DNA of 64,000 bases, taken from positions 2,434,876 to 2,498,875 of the forward strand of contig OX638380.1 in assembly GCA_951813855.1 (NCBI GenBank), in the 5' to 3' direction. The position numbers and the translations under genes were made by a program. The stretch comes from an uncultured Verrucomicrobiae bacterium (GTDB lineage: Bacteria > Verrucomicrobiota > Verrucomicrobiia > Limisphaerales > AAA164-E04). Each line of letters opens with the position of its first letter. Position 1 is the first letter of the stretch. A model generated the notes under the pieces. It was not told the origin of the DNA. It saw nothing but the letters and a program-made list of their open reading frames with translations, and searched no databases. Shown here in pieces: positions 45,555 to 54,679 of this stretch.

Positions 45555-48500
45555 ATGCGTGAGCTACGACAGTCACTGATTTTCCTCCTTGGACTACTCC
45601 CCTTATCGGGAACGAGTCAACACGGCGAACCGAACGACTGGGTTCGAGAATCGGGATACTCCTGGAAAGAACTGACTGTCCCGACCGGCGAAGCCGTCGG
45701 ATTCCGCCGCCTCGACGCCGAACGGACTCGGATCGATTTCGTCAACCATCTCGACGAAAGCCGCGCTATCGATAATCGCATCCTGGAAAACGGCTCGGGA
45801 GTCGCAGCGGCCGACATCGACGGGGACGGACGATGCGATTTATATTTCGCCAGATTAGACGGCGACAACGCGCTCTATCGCAACCTCGGAGGATTCCGCT
45901 TCGAAAACGTTACCGAGTCGGCCGGAGTGGCTTGTTCGGGCCAGGCATCGACCGGCGCAACGCTGACCGACCTCGACGGGGACGGCGATCCGGATCTCTT
46001 GATAACCGGAATCGAAAGCGGCGTTCGATGCTTCCTTAATGATTCGACCGGGCGATTCGAAGAGGTCCTCGACAGCGGGCTGGATCGAACGAGCGGCAGC
46101 ATGTCCATGGCCTTGGCCGACGGGGACGGCGACGGCGACCCGGATCTTTACGTAACCAATTACCGCAACGTAACCTGGAAAGATTTCCCTCCGGGCGTCT
46201 CTCCGAAAATCACCCGGAAAAACGACCGAGTCGTCGCCTCGCCCGCCGATCGTTTTCGAGCCGACCTCCGTTCCGACCAGAGCGTCGCCATCGTCGAACT
46301 CGGTCAACCGGACGGTTATTATCTCAACGAAGGCGACGGCACCTTCCGCCTAGAATCGTGGACCGATGGCCGTTTTCTCGGTCGGGACGGCAAACCGCTA
46401 ACCCGGATTCCTCGGAACTGGGGTTTATCCGTGGCTTTCCGAGACTTCAACGGCGACCTGACTCCCGACCTTTACGTCTGCAACGATTTCCTGCAGGGAA
46501 ACGACGAACTCTATCTGAACGACGGCGCAGGTGCGTTCCGGTTAATCAAGGCAGGAGCCATTCGCCATTCCAGTTGGTCCTCTATGGCCGTAGACGTGGC
46601 GGATTTCGATCGGGACGGTCACTTCGATTTTTTGGTGGTCGACATGCTGAGTCAGGATCCGGTGTTGCGTTTGACTCAAAAAGCCAATTTGGAAACTGGG
46701 CAACAGCTCCGGCCACCGGGTCAAATTTGGGACTGTCCCCAAAGACAACACAATACTCTCTATCGTTCCCGAGGCGACGGAACCTGGATGGAGCTCGCTC
46801 ACGCCGCCGGACTGGAAGCTACCGAGTGGTCCTGGAATGTCCTCTTTCTGGATGTCGACCTGGACGGCTACGAAGACGTTTTGATCGCTAACGGCAACGC
46901 TCACGACCTGTTGGACGGTGACGCCACCATGGACGCCATGCAGGCGATGCGCTCGGCCCCTCGCCATCGAAAACCGAAAACTCTGTCGTTTTATCCGCCC
47001 TTGCCCTTGCCGGATATCGCATTCCGCAATCGAGGCGATAGGACTTTCGAACGACGCGACGAATGGGGATTTAATCTGCCAGGCGTTTCCCAAGGACTTT
47101 GCCGGGCCGATCTGGATAACGACGGCGACTGGGATTTGGTCCTCAATCAGCTCCAATCCCCTGCCGCGGTGTTCGAAAACCTATCCTCCGGTTCCCGAAT
47201 CCGCGTTCGCCTGCAAGGCCGTCCCCCAAATACTTTCGCCTTGGGTTCCCTCGTCGAACTCGTTCCCCAAAACGAAACCCGGATACCGGCGCAAAAACAG
47301 GAAATAACGGCCGGCGGAAGTTATTTATCTTCTCATCAACCGGGCCTGACTTTTGCCGGCGGCGGTCCGAACGCACGCTACCGCTTGACGGTAACCTGGC
47401 CCGATCGAACCAAGACCGTCTTGCCCTCGGTCCGATCTAATCGAGCTTGTCTGATCGTTCAACCCAATGACCCGGATCCGATCTCCGTCCCCGCCCCGAT
47501 AGCGCCGCCCGAAACCCTGTTCGAAAACGTCAGCCGTCTCCTCGATCATCGACACGTCACCACCCCTTTCGACGACTTCAAACGTCAGCCTTTGCTACCG
47601 AATATGCTGAGTCGATTGGGACCGGGAATCAACTGGGCGGATGTCGATCGAGACGGTTTCGACGACTTGATCGTCCCCAGCGGCCAAGGCGGCAAAACGA
47701 TCGTGTTTCAAAACCAAGAAGGTGAATCGTTTCGTCAGGACCCCCTGGCCGAAGCCGAAGTCGATCAACACGGCGCCGTATGGATGAACCTTGACGACGA
47801 TCGATTCGGCCTGGCGATTGGACAATCCAACTATCGCCACGGACTGCGTTATCGATCCGCGGTTCGCATCCATACCGACCCTCGAGCGACGCCCCTGGAA
47901 TTAAGCGGGCAGCGCGACACGGTAGGCCCGTTGACCGCGCTCGACTACGACAGCGACGGAGATTTAGACCTGTTCGTCGGCGGCAGGCTCGTTCCCGGCA
48001 AATGGCCTCAACCGCCGACCTCTCGGCTCTACCGCAACCTGGGAGGACGCTTCCGTTTGGATTGGGAAAACAGCCGCCAACTTGCCGGAGCGGGAATGGT
48101 AAGCGGAGCGACCGCCCTCGACGTCGACAACGACGGCGATTGCGATTTGGCCCTGATCGGGGAATGGGGACATCCCCAATTGTTCCTCAACGAGGAAAGC
48201 CAGTTTCGCGAGGCATCGACTTCATGGGGACTAACGCCGTATCGGGGCTGGTGGAACGGGATCGCCGCCGGCGATTTCGACGAAGACGGACAACTGGATC
48301 TGATCGCGACCAATTGGGGACGCAACACTCCGTATCAAAGGTTCCGCGCCCGGCCGCTACGACTGCGCTACGGCGACCTGGACGGGAACGGTTCGATCGA
48401 AGCCGTCGAATTGATTCACGACCCTTCCAGAATGCGCTGGTCGACCTGGCGCGATTTAATTCCTCTGGGCACGGCAATCCCCGCCCTTCAGAACCGGGTT

Positions 48501-49217
48501 CATTCTTACCGCCTGTTCGCCGAGAACGGACTGGAATCCTATTTTCCGGAATCGTATCCCCGATTGAAAACGCTGGAAGCCGACTGGTTGGAAAACACCG
48601 TGTTTCTGAACCGCAACAGCCGATTCGTCGCCCTCGTTCTCCCCTTCCCCGCTCAAACTTCCCCGGCCTTCGGGGTGACCGTGGGAGATTTCGACGGCGA
48701 CGGTCACGAAGACCTGATTCTGGCCCAGAACTTCTTTGCCAACAGGCCAGGAACGACCCGTCACGACGCCGGCGAAGCCCTCCTGCTTACTGGCGACGGG
48801 ACCGGTAATTTCACCGCTTGGCCGGCCGCAAAAAGCGGAGTCCGGCTAATGGGAGAGCAACGCGGAGCCGCGGCTGCCGATTTCGATCATGACGGAAGGC
48901 TGGATTTCGCGATCGGACAACACGGTTCGCAAACCGCGTTGTTTCGCAACCGCCGAGCCAAACCAGCCCATCGAGTACGGCTGATCGGGAAACCAGGCAA
49001 TCGCGACGGGATCGGAACCCGGCTCCGATGGAAGTCCGGAACGGGACCGGCTCGCGAGGTTCGCAGCGGTTCAGGTTACTGGTCGCAAGACAGCTCCGTC
49101 ACCCTCTGGCCCAGCAATGCCGACAGCCGAACTTTGCTGATTACTTGGCCCGGCGGCAGCCGCACCGAACTGGAAATCACCGGTCCTCCCAAAGAATGGG
49201 TCGCGAAAGCGGAATGA
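45555..49217 (+). CDS. CRTAC1-like FG-GAP/ASPIC secreted protein with two modules
   Basis: A 1220-residue secreted protein. After a signal peptide (SLIFLLGLLPLSGTSQ) come many FG-GAP/VCBS loops: AAADIDGDGRCDLYFA, LTDLDGDGDPDLLITG, ADGDGDGDPDLYVTN, VADFDRDGHFDFLVVD. An ASPIC/UnbV-type domain ends the first half (RIRVRLQGRPPNTFALGS to LTVTWPDRTKT, near residues 550-630). A second propeller and a second ASPIC-like end (HRVRLIGKPGNRDGIGTRLRW, LLITWPGGSRTELE) complete the chain, so the gene seems to be a duplication or fusion. Such proteins are common in PVC bacteria; function unknown, perhaps Ca-dependent surface binding. Confidence 0.85.
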   Translation: MRELRQSLIFLLGLLPLSGTSQHGEPNDWVRESGYSWKELTVPTGEAVGFRRLDAERTRIDFVNHLDESRAIDNRILENGSGVAAADIDGDGRCDLYFARLDGDNALYRNLGGFRFENVTESAGVACSGQASTGATLTDLDGDGDPDLLITGIESGVRCFLNDSTGRFEEVLDSGLDRTSGSMSMALADGDGDGDPDLYVTNYRNVTWKDFPPGVSPKITRKNDRVVASPADRFRADLRSDQSVAIVELGQPDGYYLNEGDGTFRLESWTDGRFLGRDGKPLTRIPRNWGLSVAFRDFNGDLTPDLYVCNDFLQGNDELYLNDGAGAFRLIKAGAIRHSSWSSMAVDVADFDRDGHFDFLVVDMLSQDPVLRLTQKANLETGQQLRPPGQIWDCPQRQHNTLYRSRGDGTWMELAHAAGLEATEWSWNVLFLDVDLDGYEDVLIANGNAHDLLDGDATMDAMQAMRSAPRHRKPKTLSFYPPLPLPDIAFRNRGDRTFERRDEWGFNLPGVSQGLCRADLDNDGDWDLVLNQLQSPAAVFENLSSGSRIRVRLQGRPPNTFALGSLVELVPQNETRIPAQKQEITAGGSYLSSHQPGLTFAGGGPNARYRLTVTWPDRTKTVLPSVRSNRACLIVQPNDPDPISVPAPIAPPETLFENVSRLLDHRHVTTPFDDFKRQPLLPNMLSRLGPGINWADVDRDGFDDLIVPSGQGGKTIVFQNQEGESFRQDPLAEAEVDQHGAVWMNLDDDRFGLAIGQSNYRHGLRYRSAVRIHTDPRATPLELSGQRDTVGPLTALDYDSDGDLDLFVGGRLVPGKWPQPPTSRLYRNLGGRFRLDWENSRQLAGAGMVSGATALDVDNDGDCDLALIGEWGHPQLFLNEESQFREASTSWGLTPYRGWWNGIAAGDFDEDGQLDLIATNWGRNTPYQRFRARPLRLRYGDLDGNGSIEAVELIHDPSRMRWSTWRDLIPLGTAIPALQNRVHSYRLFAENGLESYFPESYPRLKTLEADWLENTVFLNRNSRFVALVLPFPAQTSPAFGVTVGDFDGDGHEDLILAQNFFANRPGTTRHDAGEALLLTGDGTGNFTAWPAAKSGVRLMGEQRGAAAADFDHDGRLDFAIGQHGSQTALFRNRRAKPAHRVRLIGKPGNRDGIGTRLRWKSGTGPAREVRSGSGYWSQDSSVTLWPSNADSRTLLITWPGGSRTELEITGPPKEWVAKAE

Positions 49218-49296
49218 GCGAAGCAAAATTGCGCTCGACATTTTCGTCGTTTTTTGCTAAATGGACTCTCCCTTTGTGCTGAAAGAAGTGAAACGC

Positions 49297-50160
49297 ATGT
49301 TACCCGTCATGAAATACCTAACGACCCTGATTCTGATCTTATCCGGCTCGCTTAACGGATTAGCGATCGAAAAAGCGGATCTGAAGAATGCCCATGCCAA
49401 ACGCAGTTACGCCCTAGGTGCGAAGTACGGTCAATCGCTGAAGCAACTTTCCCTCGAAATCGATATCGATACTTTCGTCGAGGGGCTCCGTCACGGTCTA
49501 GCCGCCAGTTCGCTCCTCGCCGATACCGAAATCTCGGCGATACTGGAGCAGATCTCCTCGGACGCGAGAGCGGCCAATCAACGCAAGAAAGCGGAACTGG
49601 TCGAAAGCAACCGCAAAGCGGGGCAAGCCTTCCTGAAAGCCAACGCCGACAAGGAAGGCGTGGTTACCTTGGCCAGCGGACTGCAATACAAAGTCATCAA
49701 AGAAGGAACCGACCCCAAGCCGAAAGCTACCGATCTGGTTGAAGTCCATTACCGGGGCACTCTCATTGACGGCCAGGAATTCGACAGCTCCTTCAAACGA
49801 GGCAAGCCGGCGAGTTTCGGAGTCAGCAACGTCATCAAGGGATGGACCGAAGCCTTGCAACTGATGAACGTCGGCTCCAAGTGGAAATTGTTCATTCCTT
49901 CGGAATTGGCCTACGGCAGCCGCGGAACCGGACCGATGATTGGGCCCAACGCCACCCTGATCTTCGAGGTCGAACTTCTGAACATCAAGGCTCCCCCTCC
50001 TTTGCCCACGGGAATCACCAGCGACATCATCCGAGTGCCTTCCAAACAAGAGATCAAGGAGGGTGCCGAAGTCGAAGTGATCAAGGCCGAGGAACTCGAA
50101 GCCTACAAGGAGAAGGAAGCGAAACGCCGCAAGGCGGAACAGGAAAGCGAAGCGGAATAA
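49297..50160 (+). CDS. FKBP-type peptidyl-prolyl isomerase, secreted
   Basis: A 287-residue FkpA/Mip-like isomerase. The signal peptide (MKYLTTLILILSGSLNGLA) is followed by the helical N-domain (SYALGAKYGQSL), then the FKBP domain with GLQYKVIKEG, VHYRGTLIDGQEFDSS, FGVSNVIKGWTEAL, LFIPSELAYGSRG and NATLIFEVELL. A Lys/Glu-rich tail (EAYKEKEAKRRKAEQE) closes it. It would help fold secreted proteins in the periplasm. ATG codons at 49261, 49297 and 49309 are possible; 49297 follows a GAAAGAAGTG stretch. Confidence 0.9.
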   Translation: MLPVMKYLTTLILILSGSLNGLAIEKADLKNAHAKRSYALGAKYGQSLKQLSLEIDIDTFVEGLRHGLAASSLLADTEISAILEQISSDARAANQRKKAELVESNRKAGQAFLKANADKEGVVTLASGLQYKVIKEGTDPKPKATDLVEVHYRGTLIDGQEFDSSFKRGKPASFGVSNVIKGWTEALQLMNVGSKWKLFIPSELAYGSRGTGPMIGPNATLIFEVELLNIKAPPPLPTGITSDIIRVPSKQEIKEGAEVEVIKAEELEAYKEKEAKRRKAEQESEAE

Positions 50161-50200
50161 CCCTTCCGTCCGCTCGACACCTACCGGCATTTTTTACGGA

Positions 50201-50239
50201 ACGGGGGATTCGTCTCGACGACGAATCCCCCGTTTTTTA
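50201..50239 (+). terminator. Rho-independent terminator after the FKBP gene
   Basis: A perfect 14-base stem, ACGGGGGATTCGTC (50201-50214) with GACGAATCCCCCGT (50220-50233), a 5-base loop and a following T-run (50233-50238). It is about 40 bases past the FKBP stop. Confidence 0.92.
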
Positions 50240-50440
50240 TCGCTGCCCGAAAACGGACCGACCAAGCCCAACTACGGTCGTTCCCGCTTCCGAGAATACC
50301 GCCTTCGAAAGCCGAGCAATAATCCTCGCGTCACGGGCCACCCCATCCGGGATTCTTCCCCCCGGGCAAATCGCCCCCTGTCGCTCTCAGCCTGGTCCCA
50401 GAATTCCGCCGTCAGACCGCCGGTCAAGGCGCCGGCCACA

Positions 50441-50491
50441 AAAAAACGGCCGCCCTCGCATCTGCCTCGGACGAGGCACGAGAACGGCCGC
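50441..50491 (-). terminator. Rho-independent terminator after the TlpA-like gene
   Basis: Read on the minus strand: CGGCCG, an interrupted stem with CTCG/CGAG, an inner GCCTCG/CGAGGC, then CGGCCG followed by seven T residues (A-run at 50441-50447 on the plus strand). It starts about 35 bases past the TlpA-like stop. Confidence 0.8.
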
Positions 50492-50525
50492 CTGAAAACG
50501 TTTCTCCGTCGACTCGATCAGTCGC

Positions 50526-51044
50526 CTAGAGCAAGGCCTTGAATGCCTTTTCCATATCGTTCTTCGAAATCAACCCGACCTTGCTGAAACGAATAACGCC
50601 TTCCTTGTCGATGACATAGGTCGTCGGGATACCGGTGATATTACCGTATTTCTGCGTAACTCCGGTATTGCCCATGACCACTGGATAGTTCATCCCGTTT
50701 TTCTCGACGAAATCCTTGACCTTCTGCACGTTGCCCGCGCCTCGATCCAGAGAAATCCCGATAAACAACAAGTCCTTGTCCTTGTACTCCTTCTGCAATT
50801 CGACGAAATCGGGGATTTCCTTGACGCACGGAGGACACCAAGTGGCCCAGAAATTGAGGACCACCACCTTGTCCTTGTAGAGTTTTTCCGAGGTGACTTC
50901 CTTGTCGTCCAGCCCCTTCAAAGTCCATTTTGGAGCCTCGGTGCCGTTAGAGAGCGGATCGCCGTTCGTCGGCAACACCAAACCCAACACGACGCACGCC
51001 AATACCGCCGCCAATCCGTACCGCCACATCCCTCGCTTCATCAT
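50526..51044 (-). CDS. TlpA-like thioredoxin-fold protein
   Basis: A 172-residue protein, secreted or membrane-anchored by its N-terminal helix (LAAVLACVVLGLVLPTNG), with a thioredoxin fold of the TlpA/ResA type. The active site is FWATWCPPCVKE (CxxC), with the cis-Pro loop GIPTTYVIDKEG. It would reduce disulfides in periplasmic proteins such as apocytochromes. Two adjacent ATG codons (51044 and 51041) are preceded by AGGGGAAAG. Single-gene transcript with its own terminator. Confidence 0.92.
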   Translation of the reverse strand: MMKRGMWRYGLAAVLACVVLGLVLPTNGDPLSNGTEAPKWTLKGLDDKEVTSEKLYKDKVVVLNFWATWCPPCVKEIPDFVELQKEYKDKDLLFIGISLDRGAGNVQKVKDFVEKNGMNYPVVMGNTGVTQKYGNITGIPTTYVIDKEGVIRFSKVGLISKNDMEKAFKALL

Positions 51045-51684
51045 TTTCGTCTTTCCCCTGAAACAGGCCTCGGTCATCCATTCGCTCAACACCTCAAGCC
51101 CGACTAGGCCCATGATTAGCTCAATTCCGAACGAATGTAAAGAACTTTATACCGAATTATTCGACCTCGCTCCGCAGCATCCCCGAAAACGTTGCGCCGA
51201 TAATCCAACCTCTCGAAAATCCTCTTCCCCGATCAATTCCCTCTGGCGGTTCCGATTGATCGGTTGTCGGATTTTCGATTAAGGATGCCTCGGTCGCCGA
51301 GGAGATGTTCCGAAATCCCCACGAAATCAGGCTTCTAAAGCCGAGAATTTCAACCGGCGCACGTTTCCCGATCGACGAGGGACCGGGCTCGGGTCCGATC
51401 TGTCGTTTCCTGATTGACGCACTCGAATTTTCGGCCCTTCCTCCGCTGATCCTACTGAACGGCTCGATCGCTCCGCGGTGGCTTCGAATGATTTTCGGTT
51501 CCCTCTGCCTTTCCCGGTCCACCTTCGTCGGTCGTTCACGAAGCAACGAAAGAAACATGGCAGGCCAGATGAGATTGGCAAACAGGACCTCTGCGATACC
51601 TGCCGCTTGATCCAGAATGTTCGAAAGAGCCAGCGCAATTCGACAGCAAATACTCCTCAATCTGAAACTCGCTTCGAAACCGTC
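51045..51684. other. Intergenic stretch between TlpA-like gene and CsgG-like pseudogene
   Basis: About 640 bases. A minus-strand frame at 51157-51660 (167 codons) has one hydrophobic stretch (FANLIWPAMFLSLL) but no family resemblance, and a competing frame overlaps it; it may be chance or decayed coding DNA. No other feature is recognised. Confidence 0.5.
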
Positions 51685-53246
51685 CTAAAAAAGTGGGGCA
51701 GGTTCAAGATCGGGATTGGGAGACGGGCTACGAACAATACCTGAACGATCGATGCGGTCCTGTCCCTCGCCCCTGACGAATCGGGCCTCGGAATAACGGG
51801 GTTGAACGCGTTCTACCTGTATGGCGCCTAAAAAATCCCCGTCAACGCGAATGGATAAACCGGTTGCCGGATCCTTCAAATTCTCTGGAGCCCCATCAAC
51901 CTCAAATACCTCACCTGCTCGGACCAGATCGCCACCCCGATTTAAGATAATGCGTCCATCTCCCCGAGCGGTAAGAACTCGCAAAGGGTGCATTTAATCC
52001 AAAAACTTACGGGCAATGTGCTGACTAATCCTTTCGACTGCCCGGTATGCAGGGGTAGCGGTGTCGTTCGGATCCTGATTCTGATCATCATAATAATTAA
52101 CAGCACCGACCCAGAGAACCTTTCCGGTGGCAGTATTCAACACTCGGAAATCAATCCGGACTCGTTCCTCCCTTCGCTCCAATAACTCGTTGGTCAAGGT
52201 TGATTTCCGGCGGTGAATGCGAAACACACAGTCGGACAGGATTCCGATCATCAAGCGATCAGCACCCAGCTTTCGTCCGAGTAAGGAAAGGGAAGCAGGG
52301 GAACCGAAACCGTCCTTATGGTCCTTCCGAATTTAAGCGAGTTCCTGCTCTAGCTCGGCTATTTTCTCCCTTTCCACAATTGGAAATGGGCCGCTGTCGA
52401 TCATCTTTTCCACTAAGGAATGGGGCAAAACACGAGCGAATTTATCCCCCGACCATTGGTACACCTCGTCTTGGAACGAATCCTCTTCGATACCCAAAGG
52501 AAGGATTGCCAGAGTCGGGAGTCGATCGGAACCCAATCGATCGAGATAAGAAAATAAAACCTCGGCCTCGACACGGCTTTTCCAAAGCCCGGTTTCGTCA
52601 TCGAGTTCACTGTCCAATACTTTTACGGATTTGAAGACATCCTTGGGACGCTCCCGCACGTCATTTCTGAGAGTTTTCTGAGCGACGTCGGCCAATTCTT
52701 TTTCGGTAAGAACGGATTTCATGGCGATATTAACGGCTTCAACTCGAGCATTCTCCAACGCTTCTTCTTCAGACTCGCCTTGCCCCTCGGCTACTACGGA
52801 TTGAAATGTCTCTTTATTGAATTGATCTATCAAATCAGGACCCCAGTAGCAAATCAAAGGTGAGACCCCCCCGATTAGGGCCCCGAACAATGCAATTCTC
52901 ACGCATTCCTTGGTAAGATCGGATTTCATGGCGGTATTAACGGCTTCAACCCAATCATTCTCCAACACTTCTTCTTCAGACTCGCCTTGCCCGATTGAGT
53001 CCCAAGTAGTGGTGTAACTAACCCTTCGGCAGAGCAGCTCGATTCGGGCTCCTCGGCAGAATCGGGATCACCACGATTGCCACCCCGACTCGTGTCGGGA
53101 TTTCGGGGCATTCTGTCGAAATCCGGACTAGGGACAAGACTTTCGACTCCCAAGGCGATCAAGAAGACCGCAAAACTCCTTGGAATCGGTGCCATTCTCC
53201 GTGATCTTTCGATCAAGGTCAAATCCATAAACCGGTCACGCACCAT
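51685..53246 (-). pseudogene. CsgG/LpoB-like protein gene, decayed
   Basis: Pieces of one CsgG-like (outer-membrane-associated) protein lie in order. An N-terminal part with a signal-like helix (SFAVFLIALGVESLV; starts at 53246 or 53195) is in one frame. The frame then shifts near 53000. The next piece has a GQGESEEEALENARVEAV segment and the CsgG hallmark PFPIVEREKIAELEQELA, ending in TAA at 52333-52335. Past this stop the same frame continues LLGRKLGADRLMIGIL to RKFLD, with TAA at 51994-51996, and then again in frame to a beta-rich C-terminal domain (ILNRGGDLVRAGEVFEVDG). Thus there are one likely frameshift and two in-frame TAA codons. Relatives form oligomeric secretion channels or lipoproteins; here the gene is presumably dead. 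Confidence 0.72.
52705..52992 (-). repeat. 81-base direct repeat inside the CsgG-like pseudogene
   Basis: Segments 52705-52785 and 52912-52992 are near-identical, starting GGTAAG and ending CGCCTTGCCC on the plus strand. Their offset of 207 bases is a multiple of three, so both encode the GQGESEEE(A/V)LEN segment in the same frame. This is a partial internal duplication, probably part of the gene's decay. Confidence 0.8.
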
Positions 53247-53615
53247 TGTTGATAATTCTCGAACTCGAGCAGCTCGGCATCTTGCGACGCGCTACGTCAA
53301 ATGACCCAACCGCAGCCGCTTAGGATCATCGATCAGTCGGCGGCCAGCGATCGCCCGAAACTTTCGATCGACTATCCCAACCGCTCGCGACCTTCCAAAA
53401 AAACTCTCCGATCGGACGTTCCTGTCCACCGGCTCGTCAATCGTTAAATCCGGGATAGCGACGCAACCCGCTATCCGATCGCGACGTTGAAGTCGGTTCG
53501 CTAAATCCGGAATAAACCGGGAAATGCGGCAGCTCGCGATCAATGTCGGATTATCCTCTGGATGTCACCGCTTTAACCGACGGATCTCACGAGCCGGCAA
53601 ACACCCGCAAAGGCC
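53247..53615. other. Intergenic stretch between CsgG-like pseudogene and ArsS-like gene
   Basis: About 370 bases. A minus-strand frame (53292-53543) shows no domain. A hairpin with 8-base arms GGATAGCG (53453-53460) and CGCTATCC (53469-53476) is present but without a T-run. Nothing else was recognised. Confidence 0.5.
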
Positions 53616-54620
53616 CTAGAGCAAGGCGCCTTGGCAACTGCTGCCCTCGCCCGCAGTGCAGGCCAGGCAATGCTCCCCGGTCGCCACCGGCAGTCCCTCC
53701 AACCGTTCCGGAGTGACGTCCCATAAATAAACCGATTCACCGTTGCCTCCCAAAGGCAAGTTCAACATCTGATTGAAGTCGCAATCATACAACCGTCCCT
53801 GATAATCGACGCTAAGCGTATTTCGGCACATCAATTCGGGCAGGGTTTGAGGGTTGAAATTATTAGCGAGCAAATCCAGATAGGATTCCCATTGGCCCTG
53901 GGACCTTAACTCTTCGGCGAACCGGGCGATCGGCTGATTGGTCAGGGTAAGTAAGGAATTGAATTCGATGCCGAATTCCCGCCGCAAAACCTCTTTGTAA
54001 TCAGCTTCCAGTTCCTCCTGCGGTCCGGGCAACTTGGCACCCAAGGGATTATGAACCAACCGCAAAATCAGCCTTTTTCCATATCCTACGGCATTCAGCT
54101 TGCGCAGGGCGCTGATACTTCGATCGAAAACCCGATCGCCCCGTTGCCGATTAACGGTCTGCGCCGAATAACAGGGCAGGGACGCGATGATCTCGACCTC
54201 GTTGGCCGCCAGAAAAGACGGCAAGTCTTCGAATCCGGATTCCTCGATAATCGTCAGATTATTCCGATCGATGACCTTCAGCCCCAAATCCCGGCCCAAG
54301 GTGACGAAGTACCGGAAATGTCGGCTTAATTCCGGGGCGCCTCCGGTAAGATCGATCGTCGCCGGTCGATGCTCGGTGATCCAGGCCCCGATCCGATGCG
54401 CCGTTTTCCGATCCATCATTTCGGTGCGCCAGGGAGCGGCATCCACATGACAATGCCGGCAGGCTTGATTACATTTTCGCCCTACATTAATCTGCAGCAC
54501 CGAAAGGGATCCTCGGAACAGGCCTTCCGCATAGGGCCGCAATTGGTGGACAAAGCGATTTGTCCCTTCCCCGGAATCCCGGCTGAGAATCTTATCCGAT
54601 GATCGATAACTGATTAGCAA
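53616..54620 (-). CDS. ArsS-like radical SAM/Cys-rich protein
   Basis: A 334-residue radical S-adenosylmethionine enzyme. The 4Fe-4S motif CNQACRHCH (CxxxCxxC) lies near residue 50, GGAPE follows as the SAM-binding motif (DLTGGAPELS), and the C-terminal part has MCRNTLSVDYQGRLYDCDF and a Cys-rich end CLACTAGEGSSC. These features match the radical SAM/Cys-rich family known as ArsS in arsenosugar synthesis. No arsM-like gene lies next to it; the ubiE-type gene 4 kb away is a quinone methyltransferase. The role in arsenic metabolism is therefore inference. Confidence 0.88.
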   Translation of the reverse strand: MLISYRSSDKILSRDSGEGTNRFVHQLRPYAEGLFRGSLSVLQINVGRKCNQACRHCHVDAAPWRTEMMDRKTAHRIGAWITEHRPATIDLTGGAPELSRHFRYFVTLGRDLGLKVIDRNNLTIIEESGFEDLPSFLAANEVEIIASLPCYSAQTVNRQRGDRVFDRSISALRKLNAVGYGKRLILRLVHNPLGAKLPGPQEELEADYKEVLRREFGIEFNSLLTLTNQPIARFAEELRSQGQWESYLDLLANNFNPQTLPELMCRNTLSVDYQGRLYDCDFNQMLNLPLGGNGESVYLWDVTPERLEGLPVATGEHCLACTAGEGSSCQGALL

Positions 54621-54679
54621 ATCCCCCTCAGTCTTATTTCCGAATCGTCCGAAGTCAATTATTCCATTCCGTGATCCGT

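Noticed and set aside
45244..45579. A 111-codon open frame on the plus strand
   Set aside because: It runs straight through the tRNA-Ala gene and has no domain; the tRNA is certain.
51157..51660. A 167-codon minus-strand gene
   Set aside because: No family resemblance, no ribosome site, and a second long frame overlaps it; treated as non-coding.
51994..52335. Stop-codon recoding in the CsgG-like gene
   Set aside because: Both stops are TAA, not TGA, with no downstream structure seen, and a frameshift is also likely upstream, so decay is the better reading.
53453..53476. Terminator hairpin before the ArsS-like gene
   Set aside because: The stem is only 8 bases and no T-run follows on either strand.
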